A stretch of 59,252 nucleotides of DNA from Lentisphaeria bacterium (GTDB taxonomy: Bacteria > Verrucomicrobiota > Lentisphaeria > Victivallales > UBA1829), in NCBI GenBank assembly GCA_003526375.1, contig DPDG01000058.1:1-59252 (forward strand), read 5' to 3'. A program made the translations under genes and the position numbers. Under the pieces are notes generated by a model that was given only the letters and a program-made list of their open reading frames with translations, had not been told where the DNA came from and did no database searches. Positions 24,857-33,928 of this stretch are shown here, in pieces. Position 1 is the stretch's first letter, and every line of letters begins with the position of its first letter.

Positions 24857-26134
24857 ATGGATTTTTGTGTGAAAGATGTTCCCGTCAGCCATGAATATGA
24901 TGTGCTGGTCGCCGGATCGGGAATGGGAGGGATTTCTGCGGCGGTTGCGGCGGCGGAGGATGGATTGAAAGTCGGAATGATCGAATATTTCGGGGAACCC
25001 GGCGGAATTCCCGTGAACGGGCGCCTCGGTTCGATTTCCGGTTACAGCCGCAAGGGAGTTGTTGCCGTCGGCGGTTTCGCGAGGCAGTTTGCGGATGAAC
25101 TGCTCCGGCGCGGCAAGGCGTTTGAACAGGGCGGCGGAAGCAATATCAACATGACTCCCCCGGCGCTGACCGCTTTTCTGCTGGAACTGATTGATTTTTA
25201 CAGAATAGACCTGCATCTGTATACGCAGCTGATCGGCTCCGTCGTTGCGGACGGAAAAATTGCCCATGCCGCAGTCGCCGGCAAAAGCGGGATCTCCATG
25301 ATGAAGGCGAAGCTGTTCGTGGACGCAACCGGTGACGGTGATCTTGCAGTGATGTCGGGGTGTCCTTATGAGAAAGGGCGCAAGCCGGACGGCAAGGTGC
25401 AGTCTTCCACGCTGGTTTTCGTGATCGGTGGAATTGATCTTGCGCGGATGCCGGATTATATGGAGGTCCGCAGAATCTGGCAGAGCAGGCCGCGTCCGGT
25501 GCCGATCGACCACAGCGTGTTTCAGTTTGTGCCGCATGGCGCGGGAACCAATGAGATTGCCGTCAATATGACCCATATCCTGAATTGCGACTGCACGAAA
25601 ACGGAGGATCTGACCCGCATCCGCAAGGAGGGTGTCAGGCAGGCGGAATATCTTCTGAATGAGTTTTTCCGCAAGGAGATTCCAGGGTATGAGCACGCAT
25701 GGATCAGTCATTATGCGCCCCAGATCGGCTGCCGCGAGACGCGCCGGATTCTCGGCGACTATGTGCTTACGGAGGACGATGTCATCAGTTCGCGCCGCTT
25801 TGAGGATGAGATCGCCTGCGGAATCTGGGGGATTGATGTGCATACGCCTGACGGAGTTCATACCCGGATCGCCCGTTATATTGAGAAACCCTACGGTATT
25901 CCCTACCGCTGTGTCACCCCCCGGAACATCGGCAATCTTTATATTGCGGGGCGCCCGATTTCCGCAGATCACATTGCGCATTCTTCATCGCGGATCAACG
26001 GCACGTGCATGGCGATCGGCGAAGCGGTCGGATGCGCCTCGGCAGGTGCGATTCAGAACGGTTCGACGCGGAAAGTCGATGTCAGGCAGCTTCAGGAAAA
26101 AATCCGCCGTATGAAATACCGGTTCTTCTCCTGA
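24857..26134 (+). CDS. FAD-dependent oxidoreductase (FAD_oxidored family)
   Basis: A 425-residue protein with the dinucleotide-binding motif VLVAGSGMGGISAAVAAAEDG (Gly20, Gly22, Gly25), an ATGDGDLAVMSGCPYEKG segment and a C-terminal NLYIAGRPISADHIAHSSSRINGTCMAIGEAVG typical of the PF12831 group. It has no signal peptide. The ATG follows GTGAGG. It is the last gene of the operon and overlaps no neighbour. Substrate unknown; in this setting it may oxidise a sugar or sugar-acid product (inference). Confidence 0.85.
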   Translation: MDFCVKDVPVSHEYDVLVAGSGMGGISAAVAAAEDGLKVGMIEYFGEPGGIPVNGRLGSISGYSRKGVVAVGGFARQFADELLRRGKAFEQGGGSNINMTPPALTAFLLELIDFYRIDLHLYTQLIGSVVADGKIAHAAVAGKSGISMMKAKLFVDATGDGDLAVMSGCPYEKGRKPDGKVQSSTLVFVIGGIDLARMPDYMEVRRIWQSRPRPVPIDHSVFQFVPHGAGTNEIAVNMTHILNCDCTKTEDLTRIRKEGVRQAEYLLNEFFRKEIPGYEHAWISHYAPQIGCRETRRILGDYVLTEDDVISSRRFEDEIACGIWGIDVHTPDGVHTRIARYIEKPYGIPYRCVTPRNIGNLYIAGRPISADHIAHSSSRINGTCMAIGEAVGCASAGAIQNGSTRKVDVRQLQEKIRRMKYRFFS

Positions 26135-26155
26135 GCCCGTTGCCCGTGACTTTTT

Positions 26156-27025
26156 TCACGGTTTCAATACGTGGTTTCGCTTGAGCGCGATCTGCTTTGC
26201 GCGATAGGCGAGAGGGGTCATGTTGATCTTTTCACGGAACGCGCGGCTGAATGCCTGAATGGAGGAGTAGCCGCAAAGTTCCGCGATTTCGCCGATGTTT
26301 TTTTCTTTCTGATTGAGGTGGTACATTGCTTTGGTGATTCGGCTCCGGCGGATATATTCTCCGAGGCTGATTCCGGTTTCCTCCTGAAAACGGCGGCGCA
26401 GATGGCTTCTTGAAATGTGGAACTGTTTTGCCAGAATGTTCAACCCCAGCTCCTGATCCAGATGGTTCATGATGTATCTGACGACGCGTGCCGCAAAAGA
26501 GGAACTTTCCGGAAATGCCGATGGTGTGGAATCTTTTTCCGTATCCTGCTGGATCCGGCTCAGAAGGAGTGTCAGGAGCAGTGTTTGGTCCCATCTCCGC
26601 GCCTGATTCTGATACGCTTTCAGCAGGTTGGAAACCAGCGTGAAGGATTCCGGGTTCAGCATGGCGGAGGAGTGGCGTTCCGGCAGAATATCGCTGCGTT
26701 TGACCTCGAATGTGATCATCAGGCGGAAGATCTGTTCATCCGTATGCATGAACAGGTGGTTTTCATAGGGATAGATCAGGAATACGCTGCCGGTTTCGAG
26801 CAGGAAACGGCGCCCGTCCAGAAGCAGTTGGCAGGGAGCGCCGAGATTCAGGTTCAGCAGATGCCGGTGGTGAATGGCTCCCTGGCCGAGCACGGGAGAG
26901 AGTCCGCCGCGCGCAAAGACCAGGATATTGTCCGGCAGATCGAAATCGTATCCGTTGGGATGATTTACGAATAAAGCCGAAGGAGTTTTCAGTGTTTTTG
27001 CCTGTCTGATCAGTTTTTTGAGCAT
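26156..27025 (-). CDS. AraC-family transcriptional regulator
   Basis: A 289-residue protein with an N-terminal cupin-type sensor (HHRHLLNLNLGAPCQLLLDGRRFLLETGSVFLIYPYENH) and a C-terminal AraC DNA-binding domain (LNILAKQFHISRSHLRRRFQEETGISLGEYIRRSR, IGEIAELCGYSSIQAFSRAFREKINMTPLAYR). It is divergent from the pair of Gfo/Idh/MocA dehydrogenases and convergent with the FAD oxidoreductase gene. Confidence 0.93.
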   Translation of the reverse strand: MLKKLIRQAKTLKTPSALFVNHPNGYDFDLPDNILVFARGGLSPVLGQGAIHHRHLLNLNLGAPCQLLLDGRRFLLETGSVFLIYPYENHLFMHTDEQIFRLMITFEVKRSDILPERHSSAMLNPESFTLVSNLLKAYQNQARRWDQTLLLTLLLSRIQQDTEKDSTPSAFPESSSFAARVVRYIMNHLDQELGLNILAKQFHISRSHLRRRFQEETGISLGEYIRRSRITKAMYHLNQKEKNIGEIAELCGYSSIQAFSRAFREKINMTPLAYRAKQIALKRNHVLKP

Positions 27026-27054
27026 ATCTGTTAAAAAAAAGAGCTATGTGGTGA

Positions 27055-27083
27055 TTGTTTTAACCTTTTATCTGCGGTATAAT
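27055..27083 (+). promoter_or_regulatory. Promoter of the Gfo/Idh/MocA pair
   Basis: TTGTTT (27055-27060) and perfect TATAAT (27078-27083) separated by 17 bp, 48 bp before the first dehydrogenase start and divergent from the AraC gene. Confidence 0.65.
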
Positions 27084-27130
27084 ATAGCGATGAAACCGGA
27101 AAAGGCAACCAGTGAAAAGGAACTTTCAGA

Positions 27131-28246
27131 ATGTCTGTGGTCAGAATCGGAATTATCGGTGTCGGCGTGATGGGAAGCGCTCACGTCAACAGTGTCAAAC
27201 AACTGAAAAACTGTGAACTGACGGCTCTCTGCGACATCGACCCGAAGGTTTTGGAACGTTACAGGGAGAGCGGTGTGGAGCTGTTTTCCGACAGTGAGGC
27301 GCTTTTTGCATCGGGAAAGGTGGATGGCGTCATTATTTCCACGCCTCATTATTTCCATGTTCCGCTTGCTTTGAGGGCGATGGAGCATGGAATTCATGTT
27401 CTTGTGGAAAAACCGATTGCGGTCCAGAAATCCGAGGCGGAACGTCTTGTCGCGGCTTCCAAAGCGCATCCTGAACTCAAACTCAGCGCCATGTTCTGCC
27501 TGCGCCGCATTCCGACGAATATCAAAATCAAGCAGCTGATCGAATCCGGCGAACTCGGTGCGATCCGCCGGATCAACTGGATCATCACCGACTGGTTCCG
27601 CACGCAGACGTATTATGATTCGGGCACATGGCGGGCGACGTGGGCAGGCGAGGGCGGAGGCGTACTCCTGAATCAGTGTCCGCACCAGCTCGACCTGATG
27701 CAGTGGTTTTTCGGGATGCCGGAGAAAGTGACCGCGCGGGTGTTTTTCGGGAAATATCATGATATTGAGGTGGAGGATGAGGTCAGCGCGATTCTGGAAT
27801 ATCCGGACGGCAGAACCGGCATGTTTGTGACTTCCACGGGGGAGGCTCCCGGCACGAACCGTCTTGAAATTGCCGCGGAACGCGGTCGGCTCGTTCTTGA
27901 AAACGGCAGGCTTTCTTTTATTCGCAATGAGATTCCCATGTCCGAATTCTGCCGGACGACGAAGAGCACCATGAGTTTGCCGGATCGCTGGAACATTGAC
28001 ATTCCTGTGAACGGTGCGAATCCGACGATGCATCGCGACATCATTGAGAATTTTGCGGATGCGATTCTGCATGGCGCTCCGCTTTATGCTCCGGCGACGG
28101 AGGGAATCAACAGCCTGGAACTCGGAAACGCGATGCTTCTGTCACAGTTGAAAGGCGCTCCCGTCTCTCTGCCTCTGAATGCCGGGGAATTCGATGTTGA
28201 ACTTGAAAAATTGATTGCAAACAGCAGGAAAGGAAAAAAGAAATGA
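27131..28246 (+). CDS. Gfo/Idh/MocA-family oxidoreductase
   Basis: A 371-residue NAD(P)-dependent sugar or cyclitol dehydrogenase. The Rossmann motif GIIGVGVMGSAH has Gly10, Gly12 and Gly15, and the catalytic/nicotinamide motif EKP is at residues 93-95. The C-terminal alpha/beta domain (GGGVLLNQCPHQLDLMQWFFG) carries the usual His-X-X-Asp segment. Cytoplasmic. The stop overlaps the start of a second family member by 4 bp. Confidence 0.93.
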   Translation: MSVVRIGIIGVGVMGSAHVNSVKQLKNCELTALCDIDPKVLERYRESGVELFSDSEALFASGKVDGVIISTPHYFHVPLALRAMEHGIHVLVEKPIAVQKSEAERLVAASKAHPELKLSAMFCLRRIPTNIKIKQLIESGELGAIRRINWIITDWFRTQTYYDSGTWRATWAGEGGGVLLNQCPHQLDLMQWFFGMPEKVTARVFFGKYHDIEVEDEVSAILEYPDGRTGMFVTSTGEAPGTNRLEIAAERGRLVLENGRLSFIRNEIPMSEFCRTTKSTMSLPDRWNIDIPVNGANPTMHRDIIENFADAILHGAPLYAPATEGINSLELGNAMLLSQLKGAPVSLPLNAGEFDVELEKLIANSRKGKKK

Positions 28247-29232
28247 AATTGAAAATTGCATTTGCGGGTCTTCGCCACGGACACATCTTCTCACTATATG
28301 ATAAAGTATTACAGAATCCCGCGCTGGAACTGGTCGGAGTCTGCGAGGAGGACGAAGCGGCGTCTTTGCTGGCGACGCGCCCGGACATCAAACTGACGGA
28401 TTGCGATTTTGATGAAATGCTCCGCCGTTCCGGCTGTGATATCGTGGCTGTGGGCGATTATTATGCAAAGCGCGGCAGCCTTGCGATCCGCGCCCTGAAA
28501 GCCGGAAAGCATGTGATTGCGGACAAGCCGCTCTGCACTTCGCTTGAGGAACTGGACGAGATCGAAACCCTTGCGAAACAGACGGGACTCAAAGTCGGGT
28601 GTATGTATGAACTGCGTGGGGTTCCGAACTTTGCCGCTGCCCGTGAACTGATCCTGAGCGGAACTCTCGGCAAAATTACGCAGATTCAGTTCGGCGGGCA
28701 GCATCCTCTGATGCGGGGAAGCCGTCCGGCGTGGTATTTCGAGCCGGGGAAACATGGCGGAACGATCAACGACATCGCAAGCCATGCGATCGACATTATC
28801 CCGTGGCTGACCGGTCTGGAGATTCAGAAGACTGTTGCCGCGCGCACATGGCAGGCGTTCGATTCGCAGTGTGATTGTTTCAACGATGCCGCCCAGTTCA
28901 TGCTGACGCTGAGCAACGGCTGCGGCGTGCTTGGCGATGTCTCTTATTCCGCGCCTGATTCCATCGGATTTGCCATGCCGACTTACTGGCGCTTCGACAT
29001 TTGGGGAACGGAGGGCATGATTGAATTCAACTGTTCTGAGAAACATGTGAAAGCCTATCTGAAGAGCAGAAAAGATGTTTCTCTGATTGCCCCGCCGTCT
29101 CAGGCTCCGGTGGATTATCTGGAAAGTTTCCTCCGTGACATTGCCGGAAAGCCGACGGATTTGACGACCTCTGTTGTCCTGAAGAGTACAAGACAGACAC
29201 TTGAAATCCAGAAAGTTGCGGATCAGGCGTAA
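28243..29232 (+). CDS. Gfo/Idh/MocA-family oxidoreductase (second, divergent member)
   Basis: A 329-residue protein of the same superfamily. The nucleotide-binding loop reads IAFAGLRHGHIFSLY instead of the classical GxGxxG, a form I know from a subgroup of this family, and the EKP motif is DKP (HVIADKPLC). GGTINDIASHAIDIIPWLTG holds the active-site His and Asp. It overlaps the upstream dehydrogenase by ATGA, so the two are coupled and may act one after the other on one sugar or inositol-type compound (inference). Confidence 0.9.
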   Translation: MKLKIAFAGLRHGHIFSLYDKVLQNPALELVGVCEEDEAASLLATRPDIKLTDCDFDEMLRRSGCDIVAVGDYYAKRGSLAIRALKAGKHVIADKPLCTSLEELDEIETLAKQTGLKVGCMYELRGVPNFAAARELILSGTLGKITQIQFGGQHPLMRGSRPAWYFEPGKHGGTINDIASHAIDIIPWLTGLEIQKTVAARTWQAFDSQCDCFNDAAQFMLTLSNGCGVLGDVSYSAPDSIGFAMPTYWRFDIWGTEGMIEFNCSEKHVKAYLKSRKDVSLIAPPSQAPVDYLESFLRDIAGKPTDLTTSVVLKSTRQTLEIQKVADQA

Positions 29233-29279
29233 TGTCATCCCGCAGACCTTGCTTTTTTGCCGGGATGCGGATGTTTTTA

Positions 29280-29320
29280 TGTCCGCTGAAGTGAAGTTTG
29301 GCTTCAGCGGACAATGTTTT
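29280..29320 (+). terminator. Rho-independent terminator after the dehydrogenase pair
   Basis: TGTCCGCTGAAG (29280-29291) and CTTCAGCGGACA (29302-29313) form a perfect 12-bp stem followed by ATGTTTTG. A weaker hairpin (CATCCCG/CGGGATG) lies just upstream. Confidence 0.7.
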
Positions 29321-29438
29321 GTATTCGGATTGGAACATAAAAGTTGTTCTGCATTGCACTGAACTGAAAATATTGCGGAAAAAATTCATTGCAGACTTTC
29401 TTTTTCAGGAAAGAGAGCTATTTTAATGGGACTCCGTC

Positions 29439-29514
29439 CGGGGCATAGCGCAGTTGGTAGCGCGTCTGCTTTGGGAGCAGAAGGTCGCGAGTTCGAATCT
29501 CGCTGCCCCGACCA
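29439..29514 (+). tRNA. tRNA-Pro (anticodon TGG)
   Basis: A full cloverleaf can be drawn: acceptor CGGGGCA/TGCCCCG, D arm with AGTTGGTAGC, anticodon stem TCTGC/GCAGA around the loop TTTGGGA with TGG in the middle, T arm GCGAG-TTCGAAT-CTCGC, discriminator A and an encoded CCA. Confidence 0.97.
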
Positions 29515-29556
29515 GTTTTTCTTTCTGCACTCATGTCGTTTTTCAATAAGAGCGGA

Positions 29557-30318
29557 TCAGTTCTTCCGCATCAGAATTGGAGGGATGACTCCGGAGGATT
29601 CCCTGTTCAGGGCGGAACGGAGGTATTTATAGTCGCGGCAAAAGGTCGCGACGAGACGCCAGAAGTTTGCGGAATGATTCATTTCCCGTGTATGGCAGAG
29701 TTCATGGATCATTACATAACGCACATATTCCGGCGGAAAGAAAAGCAGCAATGCATTCAATGAAATATGTTTCCTGCCGGAACAGCTTCCCCATCGGCGC
29801 TGCTGAAGGCGGAAATTCACTTCACCGTATGGAATGCCGCATTCGGCGGAAGTCTGTTTCATGAGAGGTTCCAGAAGTTCACGCGCACGCCGCAGAAGAT
29901 AATCACGGAGTGCCTGATGCACCTGTTCCGCATTCAGAACAGCGCCGGTGACAAGCAGACTGTCCGCCGTCTCTCTGACACCAACCCAGCAGACATCTTT
30001 CCATTCGTAGAAAAGCGGTAGATCTCTGCCGGAAAAACGCAGATTGAAATGCGTCGGATAGTATTCCGGTTCCGCTTTGCGGGGGACTGCCGGGCGGTTC
30101 ACGAATTTACGCAGAGTCCGTTCCAGCCATAACGAATTTTTTTCAACGAAACTCTGTGCTTCGGAATAGGATGTGAAATAAGGGATTACGACCTCCACCG
30201 CACCGGCAGGCGAAACCTTCAGAGTGAGTCTGGACGCCCTTGCCGAACGGCGGATGGAATATTCTCTCTTTGTGCGGCTCAGGGGCAGAATTACGGAAAA
30301 AGACGCATCGGATTTCAT
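29557..30318 (-). CDS. YgjP-like metallopeptidase domain protein (DUF45)
   Basis: A 253-residue protein with the zinc-binding HELCH motif at residues 205-209 and His215 following (MIHELCHTREMNHSANFW), plus the upstream RRWGSCSGRKHISLN stretch typical of the YgjP/WLM group. Zinc-dependent peptidase activity is expected from the family but substrates are not known to me. The ATG lies one base after the LysR stop, so it is the last member of the packed operon. Confidence 0.88.
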   Translation of the reverse strand: MKSDASFSVILPLSRTKREYSIRRSARASRLTLKVSPAGAVEVVIPYFTSYSEAQSFVEKNSLWLERTLRKFVNRPAVPRKAEPEYYPTHFNLRFSGRDLPLFYEWKDVCWVGVRETADSLLVTGAVLNAEQVHQALRDYLLRRARELLEPLMKQTSAECGIPYGEVNFRLQQRRWGSCSGRKHISLNALLLFFPPEYVRYVMIHELCHTREMNHSANFWRLVATFCRDYKYLRSALNRESSGVIPPILMRKN

Positions 30319-30319
30319 T

Positions 30320-31213
30320 TTATAAAATCTGCCGGGCAAGTCTTTTGGCTGTTGCGGCGGTGTAGTTCAAAATGGAACGCTCCATATTCGTATCCGCCTG
30401 CCACGCGATGGAGAGGTAAAGCGAACCGAAAAGTTCCTCCTGCGGCAGGACAACTACGTTATGGTCTTTGGTGAGACTTTGCGGCGGATATGCCATCAGT
30501 GCGATTCCGAGTCCCATTTCCACGTAATCCAAAGCCGCTTCAATGGAGTTGGTCGAGGCGGAAAACTCCGGCGTGATTCCGAACTGTGAGAGTCCGGCGA
30601 GCAGTTCCATGGTGCCTCCGCTGGTCTCCTGAATCGCAATCCAGCGCTCCGAGGCAAAGTCCGATTTCGGCCAGAATCCTTTCTGCGCAAAACGATGCCC
30701 CACGGGCACGACCAGAGCCATGGGGAACTTTGCCAGATTCGTGATTTCCAGAGATTTGGATTTATACTGAACGGAAAATGCAATGGCGGCATCGACTTCT
30801 TTCCTGTTCAGGCGCGCAAGACATTGAACGCCGTCCGCTTCAAAGACATTCGGGCGCAGCTTCGGAAATTTCGCCGTCAATTCCCCGATCAGTTTCGGCA
30901 GGTATTTCGCGCTGATGATGGAAGGGCACGCAATCCGGAAACGGATCGGCGCGTCCTCGCCGAGCATCGCCAGCTCGCTTTCAATGTTGTCGAAAAAACG
31001 CGAGAGGAAACGGTAAAGACGCTCTCCCGCGGGAGTCAGCGCAAATGGTTTACGCTCGAACAGCCTGGTTCCCGCCTCCTCTTCGAGCTTCATCAACTGC
31101 TGGCTGATTGCGGGCTGCCGGATGCCGTAAGGAATGATCTTCACGGCATTGCTGATCCCTTTCGCCTTGGCTGTGTAGTAGAAAAGCTCAAGATGATGCA
31201 GGTTCACATTCAT
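30320..31213 (-). CDS. LysR-family transcriptional regulator
   Basis: A 297-residue protein with an N-terminal winged helix-turn-helix (LELFYYTAKAKGISNAVKIIPYGIRQPAISQQLMKLEEEAGTRLFER is the family pattern) and a periplasmic-binding-like effector domain. It overlaps tgt upstream by 4 bp and abuts the YgjP-like gene downstream. LysR genes are usually divergent from their targets, so its position inside an operon is unusual. Confidence 0.92.
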   Translation of the reverse strand: MNVNLHHLELFYYTAKAKGISNAVKIIPYGIRQPAISQQLMKLEEEAGTRLFERKPFALTPAGERLYRFLSRFFDNIESELAMLGEDAPIRFRIACPSIISAKYLPKLIGELTAKFPKLRPNVFEADGVQCLARLNRKEVDAAIAFSVQYKSKSLEITNLAKFPMALVVPVGHRFAQKGFWPKSDFASERWIAIQETSGGTMELLAGLSQFGITPEFSASTNSIEAALDYVEMGLGIALMAYPPQSLTKDHNVVVLPQEELFGSLYLSIAWQADTNMERSILNYTAATAKRLARQIL

Positions 31214-32310
31214 AGCAGAGTCTCTCCGAACTGAAGGAACGTGCCGTTTGCAATCGACTCGCGGATCGCCTTCATCAACCCCATGAAGTAAGCGATGTTG
31301 TGGATGGAGAGCAGACGCACTCCGAGGATTTCGTTGACATTCAGCAGGTGGCGGATATAGGCTTTCGTGAAGTTCCGGCAGGCATAGCAGGAACAGTTTT
31401 CATCGACCGGAGTGAAGTCCTCGCGGTATTTCGCCGCTTTGACGGGGATTGTTCCGCCGCCGGTTATGAACGCGGTTCCGTGGCGCGCCAGCCTTGTCGG
31501 CATGACGCAGTCGAACATGTCAATCCCGCGCTTGACGCCCTCGTAGATCTGGCGCGGTGTGCCGACGCCCATCAGATAGCGCGGCTTATGCTCCGGGAGC
31601 AGGTGTGTGGTCCAGTCCATCGCCTTGATCATCTCCTCCTCGCTTTCGCCTACACTGACTCCGCCGATCGCATAACCGTTGAAGTCCATTTCGGAGAGGA
31701 TTTTCGCGGATTTTTCACGCAGGTCCCGGAAGACGGAACCCTGCACGATACCGAACATCTGCTGTCCGTCCTTGAGCGGCTGGCGGCGCGAAATCTCCTC
31801 CCAGCGGAGTGTGATTTCCAGTGATTTTTCCGCTTCCTCGTGCGTGCACGGGTAATGGGTGCACTCATCAAACGCCATCACGATGTCGGAACCGAGCGCA
31901 CGCTGAATCGCCGCCGATTCCACGGGTCCGAGGAAGAACTTCGTTCCGTCGATATGGGAGGCGAACTCCACGCCGTTGTATTTCATCTTGCGCAGTTTCG
32001 CGAGGCTGAACACCTGAAAACCGCCGCTGTCCGTGAGAATCGGGTGGTTCCAGGCGGCGAACCTGTGAAGCCCTCCCGCTTTTTCGATCAGTTCGGGGCC
32101 CGGTTTTAAAAACAGATGATAGGTATTGCCGAGAATGATCTGCGCACCGAGTTCTTCCAGCTCCAGCGGAGACATTGCCTTGACCGTGCCGCGTGTTCCG
32201 ACCGGCATGAATACCGGAGTCTGAATCGTTCCGTGCGGTGTTTCCAGCGAACCGAGGCGCGCGGAACATTCCGTGGATTTCTGCCGTATGGTGAAATGTG
32301 AATTGTTCAT
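31210..32310 (-). CDS. tgt: tRNA-guanine (queuine) transglycosylase
   Basis: Tgt exchanges guanine for preQ1 at the wobble position of GUN tRNAs. The 366-residue protein has the nucleophile region ILTDSGGFQVFSLAKLRK, IVMAFDECTHYP, RYLMGVGTP and the zinc site CSCYACRNFTKAYIRHL. Length fits the family. It overlaps the PfpI gene upstream and the LysR gene downstream by 4 bp each. No queuosine synthesis genes are in the window. Confidence 0.97.
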   Translation of the reverse strand: MNNSHFTIRQKSTECSARLGSLETPHGTIQTPVFMPVGTRGTVKAMSPLELEELGAQIILGNTYHLFLKPGPELIEKAGGLHRFAAWNHPILTDSGGFQVFSLAKLRKMKYNGVEFASHIDGTKFFLGPVESAAIQRALGSDIVMAFDECTHYPCTHEEAEKSLEITLRWEEISRRQPLKDGQQMFGIVQGSVFRDLREKSAKILSEMDFNGYAIGGVSVGESEEEMIKAMDWTTHLLPEHKPRYLMGVGTPRQIYEGVKRGIDMFDCVMPTRLARHGTAFITGGGTIPVKAAKYREDFTPVDENCSCYACRNFTKAYIRHLLNVNEILGVRLLSIHNIAYFMGLMKAIRESIANGTFLQFGETLL

Positions 32311-32864
32311 CGCAGTACAAACATTCCGTCGAATACTTTATCTATATCTTCCTGCGGTTTGCCGAGCGCCTTTGCGATCTGCGCCGCAAAATCAAAAGAG
32401 GCTCCCGGTCCTTTGCCTGTCACGAGATTACCGTCCTGTTCCGCCCGGTTTCCTGTGTAAATCAGGTCTTCGAGCCCCGCATTCGTCCCCGGATAGCCGG
32501 TGACTGTTTTGCCGCGGACAAGTCCCGCCCGTTCCAACGCGATCGGAGCCGCGCAGATCGCCGCAACGACTTTGCCGTCCGCATTCATTTTCCGGAGAAC
32601 TTCCATGACTTCCGAACTGTCGCGCAGATTCTCCGCGCCGGGAAGCCCGCCGGGGAGAATGACCGCGTCTTTTGTGCTCCAGTCAACATCGGCAAGCAGA
32701 GTATGCGCCTTGATCGTGACTCCGGCGGTGCTGGTGACATATTCCGTATTGACTCCGGCGAACTGCACTGCGATTCCGAGACGCTTCAGCACGTCTCCGG
32801 TCGCAACCGCTTCGGTTTCCTCAAATCCGTCCGCAAGAAGAATGACAGCCTGTTTCCGATTCAT
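32307..32864 (-). CDS. DJ-1/PfpI/YajL-type protein
   Basis: A 185-residue alpha/beta protein with the nucleophile elbow AAICAAP (Cys104) and the conserved acidic residue Glu15 in ADGFEETEAV, the layout of the YajL/DJ-1 branch. Proposed roles in the family are chaperone, deglycase or oxidative-stress protection. It overlaps both neighbours by ATGA. Confidence 0.9.
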   Translation of the reverse strand: MNRKQAVILLADGFEETEAVATGDVLKRLGIAVQFAGVNTEYVTSTAGVTIKAHTLLADVDWSTKDAVILPGGLPGAENLRDSSEVMEVLRKMNADGKVVAAICAAPIALERAGLVRGKTVTGYPGTNAGLEDLIYTGNRAEQDGNLVTGKGPGASFDFAAQIAKALGKPQEDIDKVFDGMFVLR

Positions 32865-33928
32865 TTATTTTTCTCCTCTCTGAGCTTCTCGTAATATTCC
32901 TTTGTCGCGTTTTTGAGATAACGCACGACATTCTGATCCGTGGCGAGATCGTAGGGGGAATCGCCGTTCTCGTCTTCCTGTCCGGGATTTGCTCCACGCT
33001 CGACCAGCAGTTTCACCATTTCCAGATTATTCTCGATTGCCGCCCAGATAAGCGGTGTGCGGCGGAGAGAAAACACGCCGTTGCGTGCCAGTATCCGGTA
33101 GGCGCCGTGGACTTGAATGCGCCTTGTCTCCCGCAGGGCAATGGAGAGATCCCAGTTCAGCGGGACCTGCTTGTCGACAAGCGCGGAGGCAACCTTGAGG
33201 TCGCCTCCCTTGACCGCGTGATACATAATGATGAGTCCAAGCGCCGGATTGTTGACGAAGTTCGGATAGAGATCCAGAAGGAGCAGCGCCGCATCCGTGT
33301 GTTTCAACGCCGCGGCGTGCATGACGGCGGACATGGAATCCTGGTCAATCAGCTCGGGGGCGGCGCCCTTTTCCAGCAGAAGACTGACCGCTTCCCGGGA
33401 ATTTTGATTGGCACGTGCGGCGTGCATGAGCGGTGTGCGTTCCATTTCATCGCGTGCGTTGACGTCCGCGCCTTTGCCGATCAGCAGCTCCATCGCCTTG
33501 ACATTGCCGAGACGTGCAGCTTCCATAAGCGGCGTGCGCCCGAAAGAGCCGTGCGCCTCCAGATTGACCGGATACTCCAGCAGTGTGATCAGGGTGTCCG
33601 GATACCGCTTGCCTGCGGCGACGTGAAGCGGCGTATTGCCTTTGAGGTCCGCGGCATTGACATCCGCGCCTCGTTTGATCAGATCACGGATGTAGAACGG
33701 TTTGTCGGCTATCGCCGCCATGAGAATCGGCGTCATGCCTTCGGCGTTGCGCGCATTGACGTTGGCGCCGGTGGAAAGAGCCGCCTCGTATTCCTTCTGC
33801 CCGGCATTGCGGAGAGAATGAATCAGCAGGGCGTCGCTTTGCGTGAATTCCGGCTGGGACGCACATCCTGCGAGAAGAAGCACGGTTCCGGAAAGAAAAA
33901 CTGTGCTGGATAAGATGCGAAGAATCAT
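32861..33928 (-). CDS. Ankyrin-repeat lipoprotein
   Basis: A 355-residue protein with a lipoprotein signal (VLLLAGC, lipobox LAGC) and then about seven ankyrin repeats (for example GADVNAADLKGNTPLHVAA, RTPLMEAARLGNVKAMELLIGKGADVNARD, RTPLIWAAIENNLEMVKLLVERGAN). It should be anchored in an envelope membrane and act in protein-protein contact. The start is the ATG after AAAGGAAACAATC; it lies 4 bp inside the end of rlmN. Confidence 0.88.
   Translation of the reverse strand: MILRILSSTVFLSGTVLLLAGCASQPEFTQSDALLIHSLRNAGQKEYEAALSTGANVNARNAEGMTPILMAAIADKPFYIRDLIKRGADVNAADLKGNTPLHVAAGKRYPDTLITLLEYPVNLEAHGSFGRTPLMEAARLGNVKAMELLIGKGADVNARDEMERTPLMHAARANQNSREAVSLLLEKGAAPELIDQDSMSAVMHAAALKHTDAALLLLDLYPNFVNNPALGLIIMYHAVKGGDLKVASALVDKQVPLNWDLSIALRETRRIQVHGAYRILARNGVFSLRRTPLIWAAIENNLEMVKLLVERGANPGQEDENGDSPYDLATDQNVVRYLKNATKEYYEKLREEKNK

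Noticed and set aside
26143..26163. CCGTGA/TCACGG hairpin between the FAD oxidoreductase gene and the AraC gene as a terminator
   Set aside because: Six-bp stem with only three T after it; too weak to claim.
29426..29632. Open frame across the tRNA gene
   Set aside because: It is read through the tRNA-Pro sequence and has no coding features.
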